Source: Leptolyngbya boryana PCC 6306
Lineage (GTDB): Bacteria > Cyanobacteriota > Cyanobacteriia > Leptolyngbyales > Leptolyngbyaceae
DNA: 64,000 bases
Direction: 5' to 3'
NCBI RefSeq assembly: GCF_000353285.1
Contig: NZ_KB731324.1
Span: 3,366,577-3,430,576, forward strand
The translations under genes were made by a program, and so were the position numbers. Positions 26,544 to 35,781 of the stretch are shown here, one piece after another. Below the pieces are notes generated by a model, which had not been told where the DNA came from, searched no databases, and saw only the letters and a program-made list of their open reading frames with translations. Positions within the stretch are counted from its first letter, which is position 1. Every line of letters begins with the position of its first letter.

Positions 26544-27018
26544 CAGCAGGCTAAATCACTTATCTCTGAATCTAACCCAGTTTCGGGCTGAATGATTGCC
26601 TTGATCACCTTAGGCATCTTTTTGGCTAAATAAACAGCAGGCTATTTGAATCTTGCATACAGTTTAATCTCATTGGTTTTACGCTTCAGCATAAACAAAC
26701 CGTTGAGTGATGAAAAGTAGCAATAAAGACCAGGAATATCATTCTTGAATGAGCAGCTAACCATATTCAGACCTGAGCAATTTCTCTACTTTGGACAATT
26801 GTGAAAACTCCTTGCTGCGCGAATTTCAAATGACTGACTTCAAATTCCTCAACCATCAAATTCCTCAATCGTTTGAATATCCAGCAGAATCGAGAGCGTT
26901 TAGCTAGGATTATGAAGCTAACGATCGAGATTTTGATTCAGCACGATCGAACCGTGAGAAACTGAAATCTAATCTGATCCATCAGCAGGCTAAGCTAAAT
27001 CTCTTCTGCATATTTAGC
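26544..27018 (+). promoter_or_regulatory. ktrB upstream region with three CAGCAGGCTA repeats and a hairpin
   Basis: The decamer CAGCAGGCTA occurs at 26544, 26635 and 26983. The first copy sits in the loop of a two-part stem (GGGTTAG at 26524 with CTAACCC at 26572). The last copy overlaps a hairpin whose core is GCTAAAT (26994-27000) with ATTTAGC (27012-27018), 40 bases before the ktrB start. No gene is seen in 26531-27058. A regulatory leader is possible; I could not match a known potassium or c-di-AMP riboswitch. Confidence 0.4.
26597..26623 (+). terminator. Weak terminator after DUF1830 gene
   Basis: TGCCT pairs with AGGCA over a 10-base loop and is followed by TCTTTTT. The stem has only 5 base pairs. 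Confidence 0.35.
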
Positions 27019-27058
27019 CTACAATCTTTCTGCTTGGTCGTACTCCCGCAACGTATTC

Positions 27059-28399
27059 ATGACTGTCGCACGTACTATTTGTCTAGGCTTTCTCGCAGTA
27101 ATTCTAGTCGGCGCTCTGCTCTTAATGCTTCCCTTCTCAACCGCTTCCGGAGAATGGAACAGCCCTGTTGCAGCCCTTTTCACCGCAACTTCAGCCGTCT
27201 GTGTAACAGGGCTATCAGTTGTCGATGTCGGCAAGTTTTATTCATTCTGGGGGCAGTTTTTTCTGGTGCTCTTAGTCCAAGTCGGAGGACTTGGCTACAT
27301 GACTGCTACCACAGTTTTATTACTCCTGCTTGGGAAACGATTAGGACTGAGAGAGAAAATCGCAGTTCAACAATCACTGGATGTCCAAGGACTTTCAGGA
27401 CTCGCAGGGCTTCTGCAATCGATTATCGCAACGACTCTAGTTTTTGAACTGACGGGTGTGATTCTGTTGATGACCGTTTTTGTCCCACAATATCAGGATC
27501 AACCCTTGTGGGCACTGTGGCAATCAATCTTTCACAGCGTCAACGCCTTTAATAATGCGGGATTCGGCTTGTTCTCAGACAACTTGGTGCAATACGTAAC
27601 CAATCCAGTCATGAACTTTACGATCACTGGATTAATTATTTTTGGCGGGATCGGCTACGGAGTCATTATGGAGCTATATCAATGGATTCGCAATCGCATC
27701 ATGCGCAATCCTTGCCGCTCAAATTTTTCTCTCAATTTTAGAGTTGCAACTAGCACCACGATCTCGCTTCTAATTCTCGGTACGATCGCATTCTACGCGA
27801 CCGAATTCCGTAATCCCAATACGCTTGGAGCTTTAAGTTTGCCGCATCAACTGATGGCAGCTTGGTTCCAATCTGTCACACCCCGCACTGCCGGATTTAA
27901 TACGATCGACATTACCAAAATGACGACTGCGGGCTTGTTCATCACGATCGCGCTCATGTTTATGGGTGCAAGTCCAGGCGGAACGGGCGGCGGCATCAAA
28001 ACTACAACGGTCAGAGTTTTATTAGACTGCACCAAGGCTGTTCTACAGGGCAAAGAAGTTGTTTTAGGCTCACAGCGGCAGATTCCTTCCGCTCTGATTC
28101 TGAAAGCGGTCGCTGTGCTTGTTGGCTCGATCGGCACTGTGATTGGGGCAACCATCCTCATTGCTCTGACCGATGCCAAACTTGATTTCATTCACATTCT
28201 GTTTGAAGTTGTCTCAGCCTTTGCCACGGTTGGCTTAACCGCCTTTGGAACGGCAAATCTATCGATTCCTGGACAACTGGTGATCATTGCTGTCATGTAC
28301 GTCGGGCGGGTCGGAGTCTTACTCTTAATGAGTGCGATTCTGGGTGATCCCAAGCCGAGTTTTGTTAACTATCCTGAAGAAAATTTACTAGTTGGGTAA
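27059..28399 (+). CDS. ktrB: Potassium uptake channel subunit KtrB (TrkH/NtpJ family)
   Basis: The ion-conducting subunit of a Ktr-type K+ uptake system in the plasma membrane, 446 residues. It has four pore-loop repeats with the filter glycines visible in TSAVCVTGLSVVD, NAFNNAGFGLF, TPRTAGFNTID and SAFATVGLTAFG, and the M2C-type loop GASPGGTGGGIKTTT. In cyanobacteria KtrB works with KtrA and is driven by sodium; it is important for osmotic shock response. ktrA follows after 49 bases. The start at ATG 27059 gives MTVARTICLGF, as expected for the first helix. Confidence 0.92.
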   Translation: MTVARTICLGFLAVILVGALLLMLPFSTASGEWNSPVAALFTATSAVCVTGLSVVDVGKFYSFWGQFFLVLLVQVGGLGYMTATTVLLLLLGKRLGLREKIAVQQSLDVQGLSGLAGLLQSIIATTLVFELTGVILLMTVFVPQYQDQPLWALWQSIFHSVNAFNNAGFGLFSDNLVQYVTNPVMNFTITGLIIFGGIGYGVIMELYQWIRNRIMRNPCRSNFSLNFRVATSTTISLLILGTIAFYATEFRNPNTLGALSLPHQLMAAWFQSVTPRTAGFNTIDITKMTTAGLFITIALMFMGASPGGTGGGIKTTTVRVLLDCTKAVLQGKEVVLGSQRQIPSALILKAVAVLVGSIGTVIGATILIALTDAKLDFIHILFEVVSAFATVGLTAFGTANLSIPGQLVIIAVMYVGRVGVLLLMSAILGDPKPSFVNYPEENLLVG

Positions 28400-28448
28400 C
28401 ATTTTCAAATTATCATGAACAATCAAGAGTCATATTGAGGACAGGGAC

Positions 28449-29150
28449 GTGAACTTATCGTCGTTAGGGTTCTTCCATAGTTTGAAATCGGATAACCGAA
28501 ATCGACAGTTCGCTGTCATTGGATTGGGGCGCTTTGGTCGTGCAGTTTGTGCCACGATGCATAACTCTGGCTATGAAGTTCTAGCGGCTGACTTCGATAA
28601 GGGTAGAGTTGATCAAGCGTTAAACGATCGGATTGTCACCCATGCTCGCCAAATCGACTCGACTCAACCAGTGGCACTCCGAGAAGCCGGAATTTTTGAG
28701 CAAGATACTGTGATTATTGCGATCGGGAATTACGTTCAGGAAAGCATCATTACGACGATGAACGTCAAAGAAGGCGGGGTGCGTCATGTGGTTGCCAAAG
28801 CTTCCTCAGAAATCCACGAGAAATTGCTGAAAAAAGTTGGAGCCGATCACGTTGTCTTTCCAGAACATGAAATGGGTTGCGACTTAGCGCGATCGCTGAC
28901 CAAACCTGGAATTTTAGAACGATTTGAGCTTGATCCTGAAAATAGTATTGTTGAACTCATCGCACCCGAAAACTTCCATGGCAAGACAATCGCGGAACTG
29001 AGACTGCGATCGCACTACGGCTTAAACTTGCTTGCCTTTAGTCATCAGGGAAAATTTATCATCAATCCTGATCCGAATACACGGCTCTCTAAGGGGATTG
29101 CGATTGTTGTCATCGGCGCAAATCGAGATATCGATCGTCTGCCAATTTGA
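28449..29150 (+). CDS. ktrA: Ktr potassium uptake regulatory subunit KtrA
   Basis: A cytoplasmic RCK protein of 233 residues that gates KtrB. The N-terminal Rossmann fold has FAVIGLGRFGRAV (GxGxxG nucleotide loop) with the acidic residue at the end of strand 2 (AADFDKGR). It is followed by a C-terminal RCK_C domain (about 150-230), which in relatives binds c-di-AMP. The start is GTG at 28449, with GAGGACAGG just before it as ribosome binding site. It forms a two-gene unit with ktrB. Confidence 0.92.
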   Translation: MNLSSLGFFHSLKSDNRNRQFAVIGLGRFGRAVCATMHNSGYEVLAADFDKGRVDQALNDRIVTHARQIDSTQPVALREAGIFEQDTVIIAIGNYVQESIITTMNVKEGGVRHVVAKASSEIHEKLLKKVGADHVVFPEHEMGCDLARSLTKPGILERFELDPENSIVELIAPENFHGKTIAELRLRSHYGLNLLAFSHQGKFIINPDPNTRLSKGIAIVVIGANRDIDRLPI

Positions 29151-29418
29151 TCCGTAGGAATACGATTTCCGAGGTTTATCTTGTACATTAAAAGAAGAAG
29201 AGGGTTCTGCGTAATTATTCAGGATGATTATTTAAGCTTGTGTAAAATAACTCAGGACTCTATGGCAATAATTTGAAAATCCTGCTAAAAATACCTAGTC
29301 TCATAGCTGATATTTTGGCAACTTTTCCTCAGAACGTCTAATTACGTTCTTAGTCCAAGTGCAGATTACAGGGGCATCAACCAAAACACTCTCCGTCTTC
29401 CTGTAAGGTCTGTAATGT

Positions 29419-30516
29419 ATGGCAAAAAGTTTCTTCGGTTTGACATGCCCTAAGTCAAACTTTTATCCAGTCAGTACTTTTAAACTGGCGGGTTGTTCAA
29501 ATCGTGGCTCTCGTCGATCGTGGACACTGCTAACCCTCAGTATTACAGGGGGATGGCTTCTCAGTAATTTCTGGGTTCCAGTCCGTGCTGCTACGATGAT
29601 CAATAACTCGGGGCTACAATTTGAGCAAGATACAACGCTTGATTCTAACTTCATAGAATCTCATGGTGCGTATCAATCGACTTTCGGAGTCATGGAAGTC
29701 GATACGAAAAAGAAAACTCCGTTGATTGTAGAAACGAAAGCTGCGGATGATGCAGAATCTATTTTTAAGCCTTCCTCGTTTCGGAATCATACTGGAACCA
29801 ATACTGACTTTCGAGGAACCCCAAGCAATGCAGTTGCAAATCCAACTGCACGATTTACGTTTAAAGGAAACAAGCGATACGTTTTGTATTTAGAATCTAG
29901 CTTTAATGGTCGCCCGACTGGAATTCTTTACTCAGAGAACGTTCTGAATCCCAATCAAGAGCAACAAGTTAAATTCACAGGCGGTGCGAGCGATCTGTGC
30001 TCGAGTGGGGTGATGGTGAATTGGGACGATACAGGTTCTAAACTTGTGCGGAACCGAGGACAACAAGATCGTGATTTTGATGACTTTATCGTGCAGTTGA
30101 AAGGAACCACTTGTGCGATGGGCGGGGGTGAACCTCCTGAAGCCGTTTCGCAACTTCCCTCCCCGCCTCCGGTAGGAGTCTTACCTACGACGGTCGGTGG
30201 GAGAAGATTTCCCTGGGAACCATTGCTGCTGCTCGGTGCACTTCCGTTTTTGGGTGGAGGGAAGGATAGCAGTTCAAATCCTCCAGGTGGTCCAGGAGGA
30301 CTGGTTAGTTCGAGTAATCCAGGTAATCCAGGCAATCCAGGTAATCCAGGTAATCCAGGCAATCCAGGCAATCCAGGTAATCCAGGTAATCCTATCTGTC
30401 CCAATAAACCAAACTGCCCGAATACTCCTGTCCCAGAACCAATGACAATTCTGGGGTCTGGGACTGCGATCGCATTTGGAGCTTTGATTCAGCGTCGCAG
30501 AAGACGGAAGCCATAA
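29419..30516 (+). CDS. PEP-CTERM protein with Asn-Pro-Gly repeats
   Basis: A 365-residue exported protein. A late signal sequence follows a basic region (hydrophobic core near residues 35-55, cleavage around VRAA). Residues about 60-235 form the globular part (LYLESSFNGRPTGILYSENV; NWDDTGSKLV, DFDDFIVQLKG), typical of secreted beta-sandwich proteins with a conserved acidic end. A Gly/Pro-rich linker ends in eight NPG units. The C-terminus has VPEPMTILGSGTAIAFGALIQ and RRRRRKP, a clear PEP-CTERM signal. It is convergent with the exosortase operon 38 bases away, so it is a likely substrate of that exosortase. Confidence 0.88.
   Translation: MAKSFFGLTCPKSNFYPVSTFKLAGCSNRGSRRSWTLLTLSITGGWLLSNFWVPVRAATMINNSGLQFEQDTTLDSNFIESHGAYQSTFGVMEVDTKKKTPLIVETKAADDAESIFKPSSFRNHTGTNTDFRGTPSNAVANPTARFTFKGNKRYVLYLESSFNGRPTGILYSENVLNPNQEQQVKFTGGASDLCSSGVMVNWDDTGSKLVRNRGQQDRDFDDFIVQLKGTTCAMGGGEPPEAVSQLPSPPPVGVLPTTVGGRRFPWEPLLLLGALPFLGGGKDSSSNPPGGPGGLVSSSNPGNPGNPGNPGNPGNPGNPGNPGNPICPNKPNCPNTPVPEPMTILGSGTAIAFGALIQRRRRRKP
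30316..30387 (+). repeat. Eight tandem copies of a 9-base unit coding NPG
   Basis: The unit AATCCAGGT or AATCCAGGC is repeated eight times without interruption; the only variable position is the synonymous last base. It codes the Asn-Pro-Gly linker. Confidence 0.95.
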
Positions 30517-30554
30517 TCCCTTAACGCTGTAAAGGCGTTCCTACTGGAGCGTCT

Positions 30555-31247
30555 CTACTCGTTTTTGATCGACGGATAATTCTGCTGCCACCACTCTATC
30601 CATTCTGTCCAAGCTTGCTCTAAGTCTTGCCGAGTTGTCGTTGGAGCCTTTGGATCGATTGGGAGTGAGGCGTTAGTCCAGAGACAGCGTAAATCGCGCA
30701 GTTGACTTCTCCCGATGAACCAGGGGAAGACACGCTGCATCAGAATATCGGGTCGAGTCTGCGCGCCTCTGAGTTCGCCATCGGTCACGGTCGTATCCCG
30801 AGTGACTGGAATGCAGGCGGAAAAGTAAAGTCGATTTGATCGCTGATAAACCGCATAGCTGCCGGTCGTTGAGCGCTTGGTCTCGAAATCAATTTTGGTG
30901 TTGTTAATCGTAGATTCTTCAAGAATGTCCGAGACTTTGGTGTAGGTGTCATTAAAGTAGCGCATCTCAATGTCCAGAGAGCGACCCTGGCGAAGATAGC
31001 GATACTGCTGTCCAGCGATCGTTAAATCATCGACGCTTGTCGCAAGCGAAGGGGTATAGCGTTTTTGAGTGCCAATTGAGGTGGCTTTGACAAATTCCCA
31101 GCGGGACAGGGGAATGGCTGCTGGAAAAGAATAGCTAAGTTGGGGTAGCTTCTGAGGGGGTGTAACTGTGAGTTTGAGCAGCACTAAACTACTACTTGCA
31201 AGCGCAGCAGCTAACCAATAATTGCGAATGGTCTCCCAGGTTTTCAT
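30555..31247 (-). CDS. Cyanoexosortase system-associated protein
   Basis: A 230-residue protein with one N-terminal membrane helix (about residues 9-28) and a periplasmic domain with RWEFVKATSIGTQK, QYRYLRQGRSLDIEMRYF and a C-terminal WTEWIEWWQQNYP. It has no catalytic motif. Its start overlaps the end of the exosortase gene by four bases, a layout known for cyanobacterial exosortases and their dedicated partner proteins (cyanoexosortase A system). I place it there from context and general layout; the exact subtype (A or B) is less sure. It probably assists exosortase at the membrane. Confidence 0.75.
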   Translation of the reverse strand: MKTWETIRNYWLAAALASSSLVLLKLTVTPPQKLPQLSYSFPAAIPLSRWEFVKATSIGTQKRYTPSLATSVDDLTIAGQQYRYLRQGRSLDIEMRYFNDTYTKVSDILEESTINNTKIDFETKRSTTGSYAVYQRSNRLYFSACIPVTRDTTVTDGELRGAQTRPDILMQRVFPWFIGRSQLRDLRCLWTNASLPIDPKAPTTTRQDLEQAWTEWIEWWQQNYPSIKNE

Positions 31248-32098
31248 GCTTGCACCTCATCGTTTTCAGCAGCCCGATCGGCTTGTTCGAGCAAGAAGTA
31301 ACACAGGAAACCGAACAACGCGACGGAGATCATCGAGAAAATTAGCGAACCTGTACCTAAATGCCAATAATCAAAGGCTTCTCGCTGATTTTGAGCGACC
31401 AGAATTGCCATCAGTGCCACCCGAATCGCGTTTGTGAGGAAGGCGATGAGCATTCCAGCGAGGGGTACGATCAGCGATCGTATAAGTCCGATCGGGAAGA
31501 GAATCACAAACAAGCAACCCAGTAACAAATGCTGCCAAATCAGCTGAATCCCTGAACATCCTGGATAGACTTCGACACTTCCAGTCGGCATATGAAGTAA
31601 AACCCCGTCTTGAATCACCCGAAATCCGGAGTACCAGAGTAGGCTACCGCTGACATCTGCAGTAAGGGGCGAAATGTCGAATTGGGTTAAGAGAGTCGTC
31701 GTCGGGATCACCATCCATGCCAATACGAGAAGTGCGCGCCAGTACTGTTTCAGGGCAAAGCCTGATGCGAGTAAAGCGACTCCAATTCCAGATACGATCG
31801 GTGCAAATCTCAAGAAAGAGTCATATTCTGAAATGCCTAGACTTCTGAGCAAGACCCAAGCAATACAGCATGATCCGATCGCGCTCGGTACAGGATTGCT
31901 CTCAAATTTCAAGTTTTGATGGTTGCGCCAGACGAGAAACCAAGTGGCAGCCCAACAGATCAGGGCAGCTTCTAGAAATTGTCCATGATGTCCACTTCTC
32001 CAAATAAGTTTCAGATGAATCGCAGTGAGTGCTGTACTAAGTGCCAGCAGGAGATAGGGGGTGTTGAAAAACACAGTCATGAACTGTAAGTTTGGCAA
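31244..32098 (-). CDS. Cyanoexosortase (PEP-CTERM processing transpeptidase-like protease)
   Basis: A 284-residue multi-spanning membrane protein with about eight hydrophobic helices. The exosortase catalytic set is present: Cys181 in YPGCSGIQ, Arg226 in FLTNAIRVALM and His246 in YWHLGTGS. Exosortases cut PEP-CTERM proteins after export and are thought to transfer them to a surface acceptor. The two PEP-CTERM proteins of this window (18.0 and 29.4 kb) are candidate substrates. The downstream gene overlaps by four bases and codes the associated protein. Start at ATG 32098; a second ATG (residue 7) is possible. Subtype A is my best guess. Confidence 0.85.
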   Translation of the reverse strand: MPNLQFMTVFFNTPYLLLALSTALTAIHLKLIWRSGHHGQFLEAALICWAATWFLVWRNHQNLKFESNPVPSAIGSCCIAWVLLRSLGISEYDSFLRFAPIVSGIGVALLASGFALKQYWRALLVLAWMVIPTTTLLTQFDISPLTADVSGSLLWYSGFRVIQDGVLLHMPTGSVEVYPGCSGIQLIWQHLLLGCLFVILFPIGLIRSLIVPLAGMLIAFLTNAIRVALMAILVAQNQREAFDYWHLGTGSLIFSMISVALFGFLCYFLLEQADRAAENDEVQA

Positions 32099-32258
32099 AA
32101 TATTTTACAAATTGGAAGCTAGCCTACTAGATTTTGCAGGTAATTTCGAGTCTTTCAGGATAGATTTTCATGTCTATTCACAATTTCTCGATATCTAAAG
32201 GCTGCCTTTACATCTGAAGGATAGCTGATTGATGCAATGTGGCACAGACAATTCAATT

Positions 32259-32283
32259 AGCAGTTGAACTCGATTCAACTGCT
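32259..32283 (-). terminator. Hairpin at the end of the cysteine hydrolase gene
   Basis: AGCAGTTGAA (32259-32268) pairs perfectly with TTCAACTGCT (32274-32283) around a 5-base loop, starting at the stop codon. Only a weak T-rich tract follows on the minus strand. Confidence 0.5.
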
Positions 32284-32885
32284 TAATTTGCAACACCTTG
32301 AGTTAAGCGAGACATTGCTTCAATAAATTCGTGATGAGTCAAGCGGGATTTTTGCTGTAAGTATGCCATTGATTTGAGAGCAGCCCAATGGGCATCCCAA
32401 TCTGAACCCATGCAGCAATCTTCGATGACATAAAAGTGATAATCGTGCTGGTGAGCGTCAACAGCCGTGTAGTGTACACACACGTTAGTCAATGTGCCCA
32501 TGATGACTAATGTTTTGATGCCGAGACCCCGCAGCAGTAGATCTAAATCAGTGGCAAAGAAAGCACTGTAGCGTCGTTTGGCGATCGCAAACTCTCCATC
32601 ACAAGGAGAGAAATCAGGATGAAAATCGGTTCCTGCCCAAGTTTCGAGACAGTGAACAGGTTCAGCACCATCTAGCTCTCGCCCAAAATCCACCATTTCT
32701 TTACGATGTACTTCTTTGGTATGGATAATGGGCAATCCTGCTGTTCTAGCGGCGGCTAAAACTTGCTGAGCTTTGGGTTGGACTTCCGCAGCGCCAGTGA
32801 CGTGGATTGCGCCACCGTGAAAGTAATCTGCTTGAAAGTCAATAATTAACAGAGCAGTCGATTTGAGATCAAACATGGGCAGCAT
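32283..32885 (-). CDS. Isochorismatase-like cysteine hydrolase
   Basis: About 200 residues of the isochorismatase/nicotinamidase superfamily. The catalytic triad is visible: Asp in LLIIDFQADYF, Lys in AIAKRRYSAFF, and Cys in TLTNVCVHYTAVDA. The non-proline cis-peptide region precedes the cysteine as in the family. Members hydrolyse amides, biuret-type compounds or isochorismate; the substrate is not clear from sequence. I chose the ATG at 32885 because AGGAG sits 9 bases before it; a GTG at 32906 would lie upstream of that ribosome binding site. The gene follows tldE by about 50 bases in the same direction and may share its transcript. Confidence 0.82.
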   Translation of the reverse strand: MLPMFDLKSTALLIIDFQADYFHGGAIHVTGAAEVQPKAQQVLAAARTAGLPIIHTKEVHRKEMVDFGRELDGAEPVHCLETWAGTDFHPDFSPCDGEFAIAKRRYSAFFATDLDLLLRGLGIKTLVIMGTLTNVCVHYTAVDAHQHDYHFYVIEDCCMGSDWDAHWAALKSMAYLQQKSRLTHHEFIEAMSRLTQGVAN

Positions 32886-32935
32886 CCGGCTGTTCTCCTG
32901 ACTCACTCCAGTAGGTTCGATTCTACAGATTGAAA

Positions 32936-34261
32936 TTAAAGCGTGTACGTAAAATCTTCCACAATCATTCCAGGAGCAAGAACGCCGCCTAAATTGCGAT
33001 GCTCATACGTTCCAATGTCGGGAATAAATTCTTGAAAATTCGTCAGAGCGACCAAATTATCTCCCCAAAATTGATAGAGACTATCATCGAATCTGAGATT
33101 TTCGATCGGCGCAATAATCTCGCCCTTCTCAACCCAGAAACACGCATAGCGCGTCATTCCAGTGATGCGACCTGTGGGGCGATCGCTCCAATTCAAATAG
33201 TGCAAATTCGATAGATATAGTCCAGTATCGAGGGTTTTGAGAATCGCATCGTGGTCTAGGTCACCTGGGAGAATTTCGGGCGATCGCAGTTCTTCTCCTT
33301 GGGTTGCGCCATTTGCTTCCAGCCCATATTCTTTTGCGGTTGCAGACGAGGTTAGCATGTTGACTAGTTCGCCTGATTCGATCAAAGCAAGTTCTAAGGG
33401 TGCGATCTCGCCGAGTTCGTTAAATCTGGGAACTAAGCCGGATGTGAAATTCTCTTTCAGTGTGAACTTAGGCGAAAGTTTCTTCTCACCTCGACGCATC
33501 GCACTAAAGCAACTGCCGCCTTGTTGGTGAGACGATTCACTAATTCCTCCCCAAGAAAGCATTGTCATCAATTCCGCGATCGCAGCCGGTGCAAGATAAG
33601 TGCGATACTGTCCACGCTGAATCGGCTTTGGCGCGTTGGACATTAACGATAATTGCGCGCGCGATTCTTCAATCCGAGATTGATAGGCTGCCTCATCCCA
33701 AGTCGATCCGGCTAATGTGCCTTTTACGGCTTGTCCATCGGCGGTAAACAGTGAGTAATCTAGCGAATAAGAATCGGTGTCAAACCAGTGCTGTTGACCG
33801 ACTGAATCCGCATACGCTCGAATCACAGAACCTGCGGCATAGATTCCCGTGAAATCGAGATCCGACACCATTGGAAGCAGGGTTGAAACAACTTGATCAG
33901 CAGCAATGAGCTTGCCAGCATGGGATTCTCGGCTGATGTGATTGCCTGAAGGCAGGACGAGATAAGGATTTTCAGGCAGTTGGGGGACTTCTTCGCGCAG
34001 GAGCGCGATCGCAGCTTGAGCCGTTTGGTGATCGCACTCAAGATTACCCGTAAACGGAAATTCTCGGTAGCTACTCCGATGATTGTGCATCAAAACAAGT
34101 TGAAGACTGCCATCATTGACGGTTCCAGTTTGTCGAACTTTGGCATGATTGAATCGAATGAACTGGCTTTGCTCACAGTTCAGAGTGAGGGTAAATTGCT
34201 CATCGGGTTGGAGTTGACTGCGAATTTCGTTAACCAGTTGATTAAAGCTAGCTTCTAACAT
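32936..34261 (-). CDS. tldE: TldE/PmbA family protein
   Basis: The non-catalytic partner of the TldD/TldE metalloprotease, 441 residues. It has the family C-terminal features (AKEYGLEANGATQGEELRS and a final beta-rich part ending GGVLAPGMIVEDFTYTL) but lacks the HExxxH zinc motif, as expected for TldE. The TldD/E complex degrades unfolded peptides and in some bacteria trims ribosomally made peptide antibiotics. tldD lies directly upstream, its stop ending 3 bases before this start, so they are co-transcribed. Confidence 0.88.
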   Translation of the reverse strand: MLEASFNQLVNEIRSQLQPDEQFTLTLNCEQSQFIRFNHAKVRQTGTVNDGSLQLVLMHNHRSSYREFPFTGNLECDHQTAQAAIALLREEVPQLPENPYLVLPSGNHISRESHAGKLIAADQVVSTLLPMVSDLDFTGIYAAGSVIRAYADSVGQQHWFDTDSYSLDYSLFTADGQAVKGTLAGSTWDEAAYQSRIEESRAQLSLMSNAPKPIQRGQYRTYLAPAAIAELMTMLSWGGISESSHQQGGSCFSAMRRGEKKLSPKFTLKENFTSGLVPRFNELGEIAPLELALIESGELVNMLTSSATAKEYGLEANGATQGEELRSPEILPGDLDHDAILKTLDTGLYLSNLHYLNWSDRPTGRITGMTRYACFWVEKGEIIAPIENLRFDDSLYQFWGDNLVALTNFQEFIPDIGTYEHRNLGGVLAPGMIVEDFTYTL

Positions 34262-34264
34262 CGG

Positions 34265-35704
34265 CTATGCGCCCCCTCCAAAGACTTCAATATTGGCAAA
34301 GACTGCTACGGGAGAGCCATGCCCGACCGTGATTGCCTGGTTCGGCTCGCCTTTTCCGCACATCGGCGTGCCGTACATTTGCCAGGTTGAGCGATCGCCG
34401 ACCTCGACTAAGCCTCCCCAAAATTGAGGTGTAATACTTCGATAGTTCGGATTCCGCAACGTGGTTGTGAGTTTGCCTTGCTCAATGCGTTTGGCATATT
34501 CACAACTAAATTGAAATTTGTGGCGCTGATCGTCGATCGACCAAGAGCGATTGGATTCCATGTAAATTCCGCGATCGATGCCTGCAATGATTTCCTCGAA
34601 ACTCTTAGTTCCGGGTTCGAGATTGAGGTTTGCCATACGATCGATTGGGGGACGATTCCAAGAAGAAGCACGGGCACACGCAACTCCTTTGACACCTGTT
34701 CTCGCTTGACTTTCGAGGCTGCCGACTCCGCGCTGTAAAATGCCATCTTTGATCAAATATTCGCGCGTGGCGGGTGCGCCAGTGTCGTCAAAACTGTAAC
34801 TGGCAAATTCGCCAGAAACCGTTGGATCAAAGGTGATATTCATCAACGGTGAACCGTAGACGAGATTGCCAAAGTCCTGAAGTTTGACAAAGCTACCGCC
34901 TGCATAGTTACGCTCATCGCCCAAAATGCGATCGAGTTCTAACGGATGCCCCACACTTTCATGAATTTGCAGCAGCATTTGATCGGGTGCAAGCACTAAA
35001 GTGGTTGTCTCACTGGGACAGTCTTCAGCGTTGAGCAGTTCGATCGCTTGCTCTCCCACTTGCTGTACGCGCTGCCAAAGTTCTGGTGTGATGAAGTATT
35101 CTAATCCGCCTTGATAGCAAGCTGCGAGCCAACCGTTATTGGTGCGACGTTGTACCACAGAGCCTTCTTGTGCGGTTGCTGCGTAGTCTGTGCCGATGCG
35201 GAAGAAATGTTGATAGACTTCTGAGCCATTCGTGCTGACAAACCAGGTTTCTGTTTCAGTCGTTAACGCCGTGGCGCTAGTTTGAACAATCTGATCGGAA
35301 ATCTTGAGTTCTTCAGTAATTTTGGTCAGGATTTGGTTAATTTCGCCGGGACTCAATGCATCGAAGGGCTTTAGTAAGGGCGAAACATATTGACCGACAA
35401 CTTTGGGGCGCGCTTCGATCGACGTTGAATAAATATTCCATGCTGAAGCTGCAAGCGCTTGACGATATGCCTGTGCTGCTGCGGCTTGAATTCCCTCGAC
35501 TGTTAGTAAATTTGTAGCAGCGTAGCCGATCTGCCCTTTGACTAGGACTTCGACCATCACGCCTTGCGTGAGAGACGAGCCATTGGTTTCAGGGACGCGA
35601 TCGCGCACCGAACGAGTGGTAGATGATTCCTTGGTGGCTCGGAGTCCTATCCAATCGGCAGGAATCTCCAGCGCATTCAGGAATTGTGTGAGTTGAGAAA
35701 TCAT
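34265..35704 (-). CDS. tldD: TldD family zinc metalloprotease
   Basis: The catalytic subunit of the TldD/TldE peptidase, 479 residues. The zinc motif is HESVGH (His248, Glu249, His253), and a conserved cysteine that completes the metal site is in MCGKGEP near the C-terminus. FDDTGAPATREYLIKDG is also typical. It heads a tight pair with tldE. The start ATG at 35704 (MISQLTQFLNAL) fits the family length. Confidence 0.92.
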   Translation of the reverse strand: MISQLTQFLNALEIPADWIGLRATKESSTTRSVRDRVPETNGSSLTQGVMVEVLVKGQIGYAATNLLTVEGIQAAAAQAYRQALAASAWNIYSTSIEARPKVVGQYVSPLLKPFDALSPGEINQILTKITEELKISDQIVQTSATALTTETETWFVSTNGSEVYQHFFRIGTDYAATAQEGSVVQRRTNNGWLAACYQGGLEYFITPELWQRVQQVGEQAIELLNAEDCPSETTTLVLAPDQMLLQIHESVGHPLELDRILGDERNYAGGSFVKLQDFGNLVYGSPLMNITFDPTVSGEFASYSFDDTGAPATREYLIKDGILQRGVGSLESQARTGVKGVACARASSWNRPPIDRMANLNLEPGTKSFEEIIAGIDRGIYMESNRSWSIDDQRHKFQFSCEYAKRIEQGKLTTTLRNPNYRSITPQFWGGLVEVGDRSTWQMYGTPMCGKGEPNQAITVGHGSPVAVFANIEVFGGGA

Positions 35705-35781
35705 GGAACGTGGATGAATTCAGGATTGAAGGATTTTCGCGGGACGAAGATTAGTCACTCATTATAGACACGATTTCTAGT

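Noticed and set aside
26531-27058. c-di-AMP (ydaO-type) riboswitch before ktrB
   Set aside because: The conserved core sequences of that class are not visible; only novel repeats and small hairpins are seen.
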